Shown: piece by piece, positions 34,767 through 62,509 of the stretch | Position numbering within the stretch: position 1 is the stretch's first letter | Layout of the letters: each line of letters starts with the position of its first letter | Assembly: GCA_012295275.1 (NCBI GenBank) | Contig: CM022672.1 | Span: 24,699,930-24,763,929, forward strand | Origin: Chrysomallon squamiferum | Taxonomy: Eukaryota > Mollusca > Gastropoda > Neomphalida > Peltospiridae | Length of the DNA stretch: 64,000 bases | Direction of reading: 5' to 3' | Program-made: the position numbers and the translations under genes | Notes under the pieces: generated by a model | Seen by the model: the letters and a program-made list of their open reading frames with translations, nothing else | Database searches by the model: none | What the model was told of the DNA's origin: nothing

Positions 34767-35151
34767 AAAAGAAGAAAAAATTCCAACATCTCGCTTTTGA
34801 GTATTAAATATTTTTTTTTTTGTTTTTTTTTTTTTACTGCACGTACAACATGTTTTCACCTTTGTGATTTATGAATGACGCACATTTGGTTTATTTTATT
34901 TTATTTTTGTTTCATTTCTTGGTAGAGCAAGGGAGAAAACGAAAAGAAAAAAGGAGATAAAAAAAACCATGCACAGCGGCTGTTGAAGAGGCGGAGAAAA
35001 TGAAAGAAAAATGAAAAGCTGACGATATCTTAGCAAGAAAAAAAAAAAATGTTGTTAAAATTAAAAAGAAACAAACAAACAAAAAAAAAAAAAAACGGTC
35101 TCAAAAGCTGATTTCAAGTATTGGTAATAACAGAAGTAATATTAGAAAAAA

Positions 35152-35184
<33 letters not shown>

Positions 35185-35435
35185 GCTAATTATAAAGTTA
35201 GTGACTGAATAAACTAAATAAATTATGAAACCAAAGAAGAATAGAAACATTAACAACAGAAAAATAAAATAACTGGCAAAATATTTTTAAAATGAAAAAA
35301 ATATATATTTAGAGCTAGATTGTTGAAAAAAGGTCCAGGAAAATGGAGACTGACTCTAATATGACTTTTTGAACATTATCATTGTTATACAAATGTTGGT
35401 GGGTCTTTTCATATGAATGAACCAAAACAAAAAAC

Positions 35436-35620
35436 ATCAAAAAAAAAAAAAAATAATAATAAAAAAAATAAAAAAATAAAAAAATAAATTAACAAAATAA
35501 TAATAAATAAAACAAAAAAATTATAAATTAAACAAACAAACAAATAAAAATTAAATAAAAAAAATAAAAAAAAAAAAAAAAAAAATAAGTAAACAAATTT
35601 TATAAAAAATAAATAAAAAA
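35436..35620. repeat. A-rich (AAAAT/AAAC) simple sequence
   Basis: Low-complexity A-rich sequence with AATAAA and AAACA variants. It is similar in kind to the blocks at 53429-53622 and 59935-60105. Confidence 0.85.
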
Positions 35621-36082
35621 GGTCTACTTCAACGTAAGAGGGGCAGGTTTTAGATTTATTTACTCACGTTATGATCGTTGCCTGGTTTTTAAAAATGTAA
35701 TTTTACTGCACTGTTTTTAACCAAAGAGCCACATAAAAGATCATGTTATTTCAGAGGAGAAAAATAATTTTTAAGAATCAATATTTGAGGAATTGTGCAC
35801 TTGGAAAATGTTTATGCACTAACTGATATCGTCTTCGATATTGTTTTTAGAATTCATTGTAACACAGACATTCTAATAATTTTAGCATATTTTGTTTGGT
35901 ATGTTTTTGTTATTTTAATTAAAAAAGAATAATAATGAACCAATTATCTAATTAACCAGAAAAACTACAATTTCCTAGTTTAGAATTCCCCTAACAGTTA
36001 GGAATATAAAAAAAAAAAAAAAAAAAGCCCAAGACACTTTCATACTCTCAAAAATTTATAAATAATGAAAAAGCAGAAGCTG

Positions 36083-36155
<73 letters not shown>

Positions 36156-36260
36156 CAATAACAATAATAATAATAAAACTAGAGAAATTGTTAATTAAAA
36201 GCAAACAAAATAGTTAAATATAATAAGTACAATAAAATAAGTATAATAAAATAATAATAA

Positions 36261-36299
<39 letters not shown>

Positions 36300-36310
36300 A
36301 AAATAAATAA
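36083..36310. repeat. (AAT)n followed by (AAAT)n microsatellites
   Basis: AAT trimer array (36083-36172) and an AAAT tetramer array (about 36256-36300). Confidence 0.95.
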
Positions 36311-36599
36311 AAAAGAACAAACGAACAAAACAGGGAAGAATAACGTAAACCGTAAAACTTAATAAAACTAAAGAAAGCAAAAACTAAATAAAAAAAAAAA
36401 ATGACTTTGTCCGATATTGTCTGTTTTTAAACGGCTGCACTGTTATAATCAATATAGACAACTGCAATTGTAACATACTCAAAGTTTATAAATGTCTATT
36501 ATTTCTATGTTAGAGATTTCAAATCAATAGTTATTTAAAGATCAGACTTTTTCATCGATATTTCTCTGTTTCATGTGTCCATGTAAATGTTAATATCTG

Positions 36600-36664
<65 letters not shown>

Positions 36665-36906
36665 CTGTGTATGTGTGTGTGTATATATATATGTGTGTGT
36701 GTATACAAAGACACACACACATTCATATACGTGCGTATATATCTGCAGATTATATGTAACTATGTTTATATGTGTATCTCCAATGTGTTTGCATCTGTGT
36801 ATGTATATATGTGTATGTGTGTACATATGTGTTTGTGTGTATATATACATTATACATATAAATATATATATATGCATACATGTTTATTTCTGTATGTGTG
36901 TGTGTG
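36600..36906. repeat. (TA)n/(GT)n compound microsatellite
   Basis: TA then a GT tract (36619-36660), then diverged TATG/GT units. The Cys-Val open frames here are repeat artefacts. Confidence 0.95.
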
Positions 36907-37399
36907 TACGTCTGAGAGAAAGCGGTGTAGGCTGTAACCTAATGTTTTACTTGCAGCTTACAACATGATAAGCTGAAGGATCTCTTCTCCGTTCTGTTAA
37001 CTGTAACCATTTCGCTTTGTGCTCACAAACTGTCATATAAAACGAATATGTGCTTTCTTTGTATTGTGTGTGGGCGTGTGAGTATAATTGTATAACTACA
37101 ACAACAACAACAACAACAATAATAATAAAAATAATAACTACTGCTACTACTACTAATTATTATTATTATTATTTATATTATTTTAATTGTATTACTGTTA
37201 CAACAATAACTGTTACTAATACATTGATTATTGTTGTTTTTGTTATTATTATTTTTATTGCTCTTTTTTCATATCAATTTTGAATCTTTATTTTATTTAT
37301 TATTATTATTATTATTATTTCTTTTTAAATAAATTAATTTAAAATTGATGTTTAGAAGTTTTTATACATAGAGTATATATATATATATAGTGTTCCGTT

Positions 37400-38270
37400 T
37401 AAGGGAATTTTAGAAACATGTGTTAACGTCGGCGTATATTGGATTTTATTTAACGTGATGTAACGTGTCGTGTGCTGCAATAATCTAGCCGTGTGGCAAT
37501 CGCACGCGCGCCTCCAGAACCCGGTAAGACAATCCAGCTTTGAGACGCGCAGACGTCGGAAATACTGAACGAAAGCCAAGTATTTGAGAACCGCCGTTTT
37601 CCCTCGACAGTCGTCTTGGGTCCAAAACCATCTTCCGTTTATTAATCTTCTCATATTACTTTAATAACGACCGCAAACCACACTTATTTTTCACAAAAAT
37701 GTAATAACAATTTTACGTTTTTATCTGTCTTGTCTGTTTTGCAGTAACAAACCGAGACTACCGAGGGACGAAATCAGACCGTACTGGGTCTTTGATTTCC
37801 CTTACTTAGCAACCACCACTGAACTATTTCGTTAAACAAATGACATCGTTAATATCCCAGGAGAGTTCCATCTGACATCTTGGTCGAGAAGAAAATTAAT
37901 TCGCCATCAGCGGATTGATTTGATGAAACTTGATGCAAAGTCCTGACGACGAATTTTTACGAATTAACATGATTGTAGAACAAGTACCGCGGTCCTCTCA
38001 GGTCTGCGTCACGATAGCGGCTGACCTTTGTTTGCGGACAGAATCCTCCAGGTGGCGCGCGTTCTCCGGAGGGACACCTGTTTTACTGATCATTTCGCTG
38101 CCTAATAAAAGACACGATTGAGTTTGGTGGATCAAATTGCTGTTTTGATTTGTTGATAAAAAAACCAAACGAGTTCCACCGAGAGAGACAAGAAGAACGT
38201 TATTGGGCAACAAACCACAGTGATATAAAACAGTATTCCTAAACATGTCAATTAGCTGTCATTTGTACAG
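37400..38270. promoter_or_regulatory. GC-richer, non-repetitive island E: candidate regulatory element
   Basis: Almost 900 bp of unique, CpG-containing sequence, one of the two longest islands in the desert. It includes CGATTGAGTTTGG and GCGGATTGATTTGATG type stretches. No frame shows family resemblance and no splice-bounded exon could be supported. Confidence 0.35.
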
Positions 38271-38489
38271 CTGAACGTGATTCATAAAAAAGTTAAAAGA
38301 ACGAAAGAATGAAAAAAAAAAAAAAATAGTTAAATTGAAAATGGATTGTTGAGAAACGGCGATGAATAGAAAAAAAAAAATTATTGTCGGTTAAGATTTA
38401 TCAGATAAGTTGTACCTAGCAAGTGTGAAATAAAATAATATAAAGTAATAATAATAATAGTGGTAGTAGTAGTAGTAGTTGTAGTAGTA

Positions 38490-38527
<38 letters not shown>

Positions 38528-40844
38528 CAAGCACTGAATAATGATAATATTGATATAATTTTGCAGTTAATATTTATTTATTTAATTAATAAAATATTAC
38601 TGTAATTACTTTGCATTCAGTTTAATTTTTACAATTTCCAGATGCTTCATGTGCGAATCTGAATATGCTTAAATGTAATTATTTTCCTTATACAGACGAC
38701 CATTTCTCATTTATTACGTTACTTTTTTTCTGTCTTTTTTTTCCGCTCATTATAATATCGCCAAGCAAATGGTTGAACGCCATGACAGTTTATGCCTTTC
38801 CATAGTTCTTATACTGGAAAATAGAAACAAACACCATAAGTAATTATCTCCTTTACTTTCCAAGTAATATCAAATAAGAATACATTCATCCATCCTTCCA
38901 TGCATACATTTATGATTTCACACTCATACATGTAAATATTTGTGCATTTTATTAATTTTGTAAAATATCGTTAATTATCGTTTTATATCTGAATTACCAA
39001 ATTATATTTTGATTACATGTGTAATGCCTCATGAAAATGGCGAAGCTATCTTTATTTATAGACAAAAATATGAATCAGTGATACCTTTCTAAGCGATTTT
39101 CTGGACTGGCTGAGATATAGATATGATGCCTGCCTTAACCAGCTGTAAAATGTAAAACGTAGGTATAAATCAAATAGGAAAAAAAAACATTAGAAGAAGA
39201 AGAACAAATTCTTTCAAATAGTTTTCTGTTAATATCTTTGACTTTTTGACAATGACTTTATTCTCATAGACTGTAGGATTACAGTACAGAGAAGAATGTA
39301 TTACAGCTATATAATAAACAAAATTAAAATGCACATGCGTGGAAGTTTATCGTTATTGATGCGGCCAAACCATTTACTAAGCTGGGAATCGGCAAATTAG
39401 TTTGTAAAAATAACGGGTGAGAAAAGAAGATAAAAAAAAAAAAAAAATCTTGGTTATAATTGATTTGTTTATAAAACAATCCTGTATTACAGAAAGACAA
39501 CGGTATAGAAATACTAACATTTACGACTTTTTAAAAAATATATCTGACGTTTTTATATCTTTTAATAATTATGCATTTTGTCTTTAAAAAAAAACGCCTC
39601 GATCCGCCTCCAGTTTGTTGCAAGATAATTTAAAAACTACGGAATATTAAAATACAGTGAAACTTGAATTAATGAACGAATAATAATAATAATGAAGATG
39701 ATGATGATATTAGTAATGATAATGATAATGATGATGATGATGATGATAATGATGACGACATTAATGAATAGCAGCTTTATTCCTTCATTACTTTCTTTCC
39801 TTTTAAAACTATTATTATAAGACCTGTATGTCATCTAATAAAGAAAACCTAAATTAATTACATTTTCAAACAGTAAATAATTAAACCGTCATCTATCTTT
39901 CTCGGTGTCTTTTAACAGATTCGTAAATAAAATATCGTTTAATTCTCAGTGTTTGACTGTTATGCTAAGTTCATGAAAACATCTATTCAAAGACAATCAG
40001 ACAGCGGAAGTTTTGACTTTTACGTGCCATATATCCCGTGAGATTGAATTTCAGTCATTTTAAAACCTGTACAAAAAAAAATTCGTTTTCAAAATATTTT
40101 AAAAGAATCGCTTTTAATAAAAATTAAATCAGAAAAACTTGCTTCTTCGTTCCAATATTATTTATTTTATTTTATTTCGCTACTTTTTTTTTAAAATAAT
40201 TTTTATAGTTTTTTTTTAAGTTTTTTTTTTTTTTTTTTTAATAAATTTTATTTGACAAATTCAAACAACAGCTTGCTCTTTGTTATTTAAAAACAACACT
40301 GTGTCTTTTAAGTAAACACAGACACGAACGAATTTGTTTGATGGTCCACACACATTTTTATCCAAACAAATCCGATATTTGGTAAAGAGTACGTAATTGT
40401 GTCATTGCGTTCACCGCTATAACAGCTGCCCGCATCCCATTATCTGTGATAAAAAATATTTAAAATAACTTTTTAAAAAAAAAAATTCTATTTGTTTAAA
40501 ACATATTTTATTGCATGTACATATGTGTACAAACGAACTGGGTACAACTTTATTTTTTTTTTTTCCCATCCCTCTTTTAAAAGAGTTTAGACGGGAGGAG
40601 GAACGAGGTGTTCATTTGGAGTTTTTAATTTTTTTATTTTATTTTATTTTATTTTTTTTATTTATTTAATATGTGTTGTTGTTTAATTTAAAAATGGAAA
40701 TAATGTTCACTTATTACTATTATTATTATCATCATATACACACACACACAAACACATGGATGTATGCATACTTATATACATACATAAAACACATATACAT
40801 ACACATATACATACAAATATACATATACATATACAAACAAACAT

Positions 40845-40905
<61 letters not shown>

Positions 40906-42289
40906 ATTAAGTAGATGTCTCCTACGAACTTATTTAGACAAATATCAAATGAAAATGTAACTACGTTTATCATTAATTGAAATAAAATGATATTTTTTCT
41001 TTTCCTGTATTATAGTTATTATTCTTTTTGTTTCCACTCAATATATCACCTCTATTCAGTGACAGCAAACTGTTTGCCTCAAAAGATCACACTGAAACAC
41101 GATTGTTTTAAGTGTGAAAATGCAAAAGACAATCAAAAATCAAACTATTCTCCCTTCAGATCATCATCAAAAACCACAAACAATAAAGAGCAACCATAAA
41201 AAGACCACAAAATACAACCTTTTCTTTCTTACAACCAACGTGTTAGTATCACAATTTTCATCATCATCATCGACATAATCATCATCATCTTTTTATCCTC
41301 TTCTTTCAGTTTCTTTTTAATCATCATTATTAGATAATCATCATCACATCCACTATCATTATCATCATTATTGCATAATCATTTTCATTATCGTCATCGT
41401 CATTATAATATAATCATTTCAAATGTTTTTTTTTTTTATCAGTATAGTTATCGTTATCATCATCACTATTACTGTCATAATATTAAACTTCTTCAGGAAA
41501 TATCAGTTTGTGACTACTTTATTAAAAAGAAATAGCAATTCATCATCAATGTTAGTTTTTTTTTTTTTTTCGTACTGCTGACCTCGTATTATCAATATAT
41601 ATTTTTTACAATACAAGTAAATTAATCCATTCATGTTTATGTTTTTTCCATTGTCATTTCGTTTGCTTTATTTTCATTGGATGGCTTATTACATGCGTAT
41701 TATTTCATTTTTTACCCTAGTTGTTAGTGTATATCACTTTATTGTTTAAATGAGATCTATATTTTTATTGCTTATTTAAATATATATAAATATTTATCGC
41801 ACGGTATTAGTTTGAGAGTATCGCGTGCGATTCAAGCAATAAAACTGGATTTTACTAAAGGGGAGGAACGAACTTGGAGGTCGTTGTTTTCACTGAATAT
41901 TAATACAAAGATACATATCTAACGACGAGAAAAATTACCGATGTTATTTTTGTTTGGTTTAAACAAATAAACAATTTTTTGTTTTTGTTTTTGTTTGAAA
42001 TGTTAATGTTGTTGATTTAAAAATCTACAAAACACACACACACCCACATGTATCTGAGTGTGTGTTTGTGTGTGTGTGTTGGTTTATGTGACAAAAAAAA
42101 AAAAAAATATATATATATGCATTTTATTTGGAAAAGAATATAGTATCACATATGCTCTGTATTTTTTCATGCTCTATTTTTGTGAATTTGGGTACTGATA
42201 TACTTATATGTCTTTATATATGCATGCATCTATATACGTATGTATGTGTCTTATGGGGCTATATATTTGAGAGTGTGTATTGATATACG

Positions 42290-42440
42290 GATATGTATTT
42301 ATATATGCATGCACGTACGTATGTACGTATGTATGTATGTATGTATATATGTATGTATGTTTGTATGTTTGTATGTATGTTTGTATGTATGTTTGTATGT
42401 ATGTTTGTATGTTTGTATATATGTATGTATGTATGCATTT
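42290..42440. repeat. (TATG)n/(TTTG)n microsatellite
   Basis: Tetranucleotide array that gives Tyr-Val-Cys-Met frames in all phases. No gene. Confidence 0.95.
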
Positions 42441-44839
42441 TTGTTCACTTAGTTTTATTTCAAATATACTGATCTGTGCAACATTCAATCATGCATTCAT
42501 TGTTAATTTATAGGTTAATTTATTTAATTATAATTAAAGGTACAGACCTTTGAATGTGACGAACGTTAAAGAGCATGAGCTATTTTAAGATTGCTTAACT
42601 TTTATTAAGCACGCCTCTATTGATTACAGTTAGACAGCTTTGCGATCACAAACAGACGGAAATCATATCTTAAGGAAAACAAAGACGTGCAAATGTTAGC
42701 CGTTATAGATTTTCTATTATGAGCGAGTGGAAAACCTGCGTTACCAAAACCAATAACTAACGGGTTTATCATATAAATGTTCAACACAAGCAGAACAGGT
42801 GTTGGCAAAAATCATAAAGTTTCTTGTTCACGGCAATTTAAATTCAACAGTCTCTGATATATATCCAGATGTTGACACAAACAAATCCATTTCTGTAAGG
42901 ACAGGATTATTACAAAATTTATTATGGCATTGTCAAGACAATACTTGGAACTATTACGAATTTTACAATCTCACCTGTTGAATCAAAGTATTGATTCATT
43001 AAATTTTCTTTTGAAATTGTCATCGTAAGAAAGCCATTAAAACTAAATGGCCATCCGGCTTGTAACAGACCATATCGATTAAACAGACGACCTTTTGGGT
43101 TGTTAACAACCAAAATGAGTGATTAAAAAAATATATATAAAAATTAAAAATGTAATATGTCTACTTTTAATTACTGAATGATGAAACAAAAGACCAATTG
43201 CAAGATTGCACAGTTGTAAATTAAACTGAAACTTTTCTCTCTAGCAGGACTGTCTGGAACCAAGTAGAACAGAAAGATTAACAAAAGTGCAGCTGAATTT
43301 AACTATTATAATTTTTCTTTGATAGACCTTCGTTTCCTCTCTTTAAAAATAAATTTTAATTATTTGAAATATAAAAACATGCTATAAAATTAAATGAAAA
43401 AAAAGAGAGAAATTTGAACGAAATAATTAAAATATCTAAAGAAAAAGAGAAAAATATGAATAAATGATAATGAATTAATAAATGAATGAATAAATAATTA
43501 AATAAATAAATAAATAAATAATCTGCGACACAGTAAAGTATTTAAAAATAAAATTAAAAAAATGTGCAGACATATATACCAGAACATTAATGACTTTATT
43601 ACTGCCGTAAAATATATACAAAGGCTTTAATGATATAAATTTACTACATTTTAAATATATTTCTAAATACAATTAACAAAAACAAAAAAAATTACTTTTA
43701 TGAATCTTTGTTTATACTTCAGTATATAAATTGTTTTAATTTTTTTTTAATTTACAATAGATTGTTACTGCTGCCTACAGGAAAAACTGAATTAATATGT
43801 TAATCTGACAGAATTAGTAAGTTAAAAACTGCATTTTTAAAGTTAGAATATGTTATTGTATGTGACAGTATAGAACAGATAGAATTATTTTTACGGCGGT
43901 AGGGGATATAAACATCAGAACAGCAGTAACAACAGCAGTAAGTGATATAAACAGATAAATAATTTTAGGAACAGGAGTATCAAAACAGAGCAAACGCCAG
44001 CAGTAGGAATAATAAATGTAGAAGTAAAAGTAACAGTAGCAATTATCGAATTAGTTGCTTAATATGGTCAATATTGTATTGTTTATTAGCTTCAAACCTT
44101 TCGGTTCATTGGCTTACAATTCACATACAAAAATATAGAAACTGAATCATGTAAAAACTGGTGTCAGTAATACTATAAAGTAACAGAACAGTTGTTGGTA
44201 ATATTAACAGCAGCAGAAGCAGTAATAGTAAAGTTTGTCTGTAATTTAAATTTTAAAATTTCAAAATTAAACATTTATGTTATATTTGTATTGTCCCATT
44301 TTAATATGATTACAGGTGTGCATTTGCCTATGAGAGTGCGCATGCGTGTGAGCATGCACACACATGCGAATGAGTGTTCCTGTTTGTCACAGTATCGTTT
44401 TATTTATAAGATAATATTTATTATTTGAAAAACATTTTGATATTTTAGATATAAAATGAATTGTGAAACTAACGTTGTTTTAGATTTACAAATAATTATT
44501 TTAAAATAATTAAATAAAGAATATGAGTAGATAACTACTGTCTCTTAAAGTACTGCTAATTCTTAAACTAAACATTTATTTTTCTTTCTAACCGTTGTGT
44601 TTAGTTATGTATCGTTGGTGCTTGCAATAACAGCTGACTTACAAATAATGCAATTAATCAAATAGAACAAACACGTTTACAGTTATGTGCAATTTATTTT
44701 TATTTTTACAAGAAGATTAATAACCACAATATATTCACAGCCATGATTGTCGATATTTAGGTGAGCAGAACTAAACCTAGCTCACAGTAGATTGATTTTC
44801 TTAAATTATTACAGTAATATGGCATACGAATATAAAACA

Positions 44840-44921
44840 AACAAACAAACAAATAAATAAATAGACAGATAGATAAATAAATAAATAAATGAATAAATAA
44901 ATGAATAAATAGACAGATAGA

Positions 44922-44956
<35 letters not shown>

Positions 44957-44970
44957 ATGAATAAATAAAT
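44840..44970. repeat. (AAAT)n array with an internally duplicated AGACAGATAGAT motif
   Basis: An AAAT array interrupted twice by the same AGACAGATAGATAAAT variant about 50 bp apart, so a higher-order duplication of the array is visible. Confidence 0.9.
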
Positions 44971-46240
44971 TAACTGACAAAAAAAATGAAAACATAAGAA
45001 ATAAAGAAACAATAATAATAATAAAAAATATTAAAGTAACAAATAAAATGAATATATATATATATATATATAAAAGATAATAAAAGTAACTAAAATTAAT
45101 AGATAATATATATATATATATTTAATAATAAAAGTAAATAAATATGTCTAAATAAATATAAATGATATTGAAATAGATATCATTATTTTATTGTTTAGTT
45201 TCTTTCATACTCAAATTAAACTCATAGTTTATTTTTAACAACGTTACTGAATGTGTCTGATGGAATAGTAATAATAAACTCGAGACAACGAAACAGTTGT
45301 TGAATTTCAGTTACTTATTCTGTTTAATATTAATCAATGTTTAAGATGATGGCAGACCATGATCTTTATTTGTAACTAATTCATAATTAAATTGTAATTT
45401 AATTAAATATTATTCATTTCTCTAAAAAAAAAATGTATTCTTTCTTGACACTACATATTTATAATTCATAGAACAAAATAAATAATGACATAAGATAAAA
45501 TAAAATAAATAAACACAAATAATTAATTAATTTACACAAGAAATAAATTAGTACACAAAAAAATAAAATAAAATAAAATAAAATAAAATAAAATAAAATA
45601 AATAAATAAATACTGGGAATTACATAATGATAAAATTCAGATTAATTTAAAAGCTTTCATTTTGAAATTAGTAACATTCTTCATCATAAATACATTAAAT
45701 CTATGCAAGATGAATGTATTGCTTTGGCTTTTCAAAGTGGGTGAGTGCACAACCTACTTGACTAGCAATATTGTGCTGTAATGTATCATAATAATTACAG
45801 TAGATACAAGTCAAAAAAACATGTGAAAAATATCATGAAGCACGTCTCCCATCTAACAGAGAAATGAAAATATATTTATAGAACAAATACTTTGCGAAAA
45901 GTAAAAATTGTCTTTGTACGAGTCCACAGTAATGTCTGACAAGATATCACTGATATCGGCTATGACGCATCTTCTGAATTCAGAGTGGGGATGACGTGCC
46001 GAACATGAACCAGAGAACCAGCGTTCTTCTGTTATTGCTCAACAATGGAAGACAGTTTCTTCAAATGATACCCCAAACTGCCTTTCTTTTACGAAAAAGA
46101 AAGAAGAAAAATATTGGCCACTAAGTTTCTGAAAGCATCAGGTCTCTTATCCTTGCATAAGAAGAGGAAGAAGAAAAATGAGAAGAAAAAAAAAGAGATT
46201 AAGAAGAAAAAAATCTTAAACATTAAACTAAATCTTGTCA

Positions 46241-60362
<14,122 letters not shown>

Positions 60363-60890
60363 GTTCAAATAAAATTTAAATACTTCTTTTTTTTTAACTT
60401 TTTTTTTTTTTTTTTAAACAATATCGGAAACTCAAGAGAAAATCTCGTGTTGAGGTTATTCAAAGAACAGCTATGAAATGCCCTAACAAGTTCCGAACTG
60501 TAATCTTTATAGGCATGCTAATTATTTTATCGGCTGCAAGTGGAAACAAAGTATTAAGAGCTATAATCCCATCGCTAAACAGCTGTTACGGGCTGTCTAA
60601 CAATACACGATTGCCCGACAATAAACAGCACGCGCATGACCATTCGCCGAAGGCTTTCCGAGACCGCAAACCAAATCCGTGAGAGGACTGTTCTGATTGG
60701 ACGATTTATATTCAAGACCAGCCTCTTTTTGGTCAGCCTCGTTCCCTATCTGCTGGGATTTAATGTAATGAGATTGAAACTTTGCAGAATGATATTTAAG
60801 AAAAAGAAGAAGAAGAAAAAAAAAAAAATCACGTTAAATGATTTGGAACACAAGTTATTCTACAAATATGTTTAACAGTTAAAAACTTAC
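60363..60890 (-). promoter_or_regulatory. Immediate upstream region of the Gfi1 SNAG exon (5' UTR or promoter)
   Basis: An A-rich leader on the coding strand (60385-60418) is followed upstream by a less AT-rich unique patch (about 60425-60775). No acceptor with a pyrimidine tract precedes the ATG, so the SNAG exon is probably a first exon and transcription starts within this patch or just beyond. Sites cannot be fixed from sequence alone. Confidence 0.35.
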
Positions 60891-60909
60891 CTTGTGTCTG
60901 TTGCATTTT
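60891..60909 (-). other. Possible 19-nt exon upstream of Gfi1
   Basis: On the minus strand a good acceptor (TTTTATTTCTACAG) is followed after 19 nt (AAAATGCAACAGACACAAG) by a strong donor GTAAGT. The ATG inside gives MQQTQ and leaves phase 1, which would join in frame to the second coding exon (54369) and skip the SNAG exon. It may equally be a chance arrangement or a 5' UTR exon. Confidence 0.25.
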
Positions 60910-61249
60910 CTGTAGAAATAAAACTAATATGGACTAACTAATGACATGTGTATATTATTGTAAAGCAAAAACCGTATAACTTTTGTGAGTAAATGAATAT
61001 TATTATAGGGAATTTGATGGCAAATAATTCGATTTACTCTTAATTTGCTATTTAAAAATTAATTGTTACTAAATAATTGCATTGTTTTATTTAATATGAC
61101 GAAATAATTAATAATCATAAAATGTAATAATAATAATATTATTATTTTTTTTATATACAGGTGTATTTCCTGTATGTATATATGAAATTAAATATTATAA
61201 AACACATTTTGTTCATAATTTGAAAATAGTTTTTTTTTTTAAATTTAAT

Positions 61250-61397
61250 ATTTATGTAAAGAATATATATATATATATACATACATACATACATACATAT
61301 ATATACATACATACATACATACATACATACATACATACATACATACATACACACAGCTACACACAATCTCACATACTCACATATAAATAACATATTC

Positions 61398-61432
<35 letters not shown>
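61250..61432. repeat. (TACA)n and (AT)n microsatellites upstream of Gfi1
   Basis: TACA tetramer array (about 61279-61350) and an AT tract (61403-61430). The His/Tyr/Cys frames are repeat artefacts. Confidence 0.95.
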
Positions 61433-62129
61433 ATGTAAATATGTATGTATGAAACAGCAAAAAGACATGTAAAAAAAGTTAAATAAAATCTGTCACTTTG
61501 TTGGAAGTTTCGAAATCATTGATAAAAACAACACTATTTTTAGTGTATGGAGGTTACGTAAGTTAACAAAGGCAGATATTGTGTACGATAATTCAGATAT
61601 TATCTGTACTGCTCTAAATGTCGTCGAGTCGATACGAAGTATATTAAATATCTCATATAAACACTGCACAATGTTTTATAACGGCGGTAACACATTGCTT
61701 CTTTCTCTTTAACTACTAATAATGTAACTGATGACAGCGTTCGTAATGTGCGTGTGTATTTAATTATGTATAATTGTAAAAAAAAAAAAATGGTAATTTA
61801 AATTTAAATGACTTGTATTGATATCATTTTACAAAAGTTTGTAATTCATCGTTACAATTAGCATTATCACGACGTGCACTTCAACTGTAAACATTGCCAT
61901 AACAACTGCAGTATTACTACGAGTGTAACAGTATTATCATTTTTCTATATGTATGTATGTATGTAGGCATGTATGTATGTATGTATATATGTGTGTGTGT
62001 GTGTGTGTCTATGTGTATGTGTGTGTGTGTGTATGTTCTAAATATCTTTGTAAGTAACTGTGACATAAGTGAAGATTTGAGATAAATCAAGTTATACGGG
62101 TTTTTGTCTGAAAATTTAAAAAAAAGAAA
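61433..62129. other. Upstream intergenic, no gene recognised
   Basis: AT-rich with TATG/TG units at 61945-62035. Nothing else was supported. Confidence 0.5.
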
Positions 62130-62508
62130 CCCCAAAACAAACAAAAAGAAATAATAAAAAAGTATTCATAAATAAACAGATAAAAAGCAAATATAATAAT
62201 AAGAAACAATTTTAAAAATAAGCAAAATAAATAGAAATAAAATAAACAAGCAAATAAAATAAATTAAATCAAAAAAAAAAAAAAAAAAAAAAAAAAATGA
62301 AACAAACATAAACACACAAATAAAAAATAAATAATAAAAAAAAAAAAAATAAATAAACAAAATAAATAAAAAAAAAAAAAATAAAAAAAGAAAATATTAA
62401 TCAAAATAAACAAATAAATAAACAAATAAACAAATGAACAAATGAACAAAAGATAAAACAAAAAGAAAGTAACAAACAAATGAAAAAAAAAAAAAAAAAG
62501 AAACAAAA
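62130..62508. repeat. A-rich low-complexity block (AAAT/AAAC units)
   Basis: Almost 400 bp of A-rich simple sequence. The Phe/Leu/Tyr-rich frames on the minus strand that look membrane-like are artefacts of it. Confidence 0.9.
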
Positions 62509-62509
62509 C

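Larger units (their letters stand above)
38271..46240. other. Desert segment and probable 3' UTR of the Gfi1 gene
   Basis: AT-rich with many tri- and tetranucleotide arrays (38485-38527, 39680-39760, 40855-40905, 41260-41420, 43496-43520, 45560-45612). The last few hundred bases before 46240 (about 45890-46240) are less repetitive and probably 3' UTR of the minus-strand Gfi1 gene. The nearest minus-strand AATAAA is TTTATT at 45365-45370, about 870 nt after the stop. Confidence 0.4.

Noticed and set aside
36587-36968. Cys-Val-rich frames resembling small secreted peptides
   Set aside because: Translated GT/TA microsatellite; the same pattern appears in several phases.
60473-60682. Plus-strand 69-codon frame starting with a signal-peptide-like hydrophobic segment
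   Set aside because: It lies in the probable Gfi1 promoter or leader region, has no cysteine pattern or family match, and is short enough to arise by chance.
62166-62506. Phe/Tyr/Leu-rich minus-strand frames resembling transmembrane segments
   Set aside because: Translated A-rich low-complexity block.
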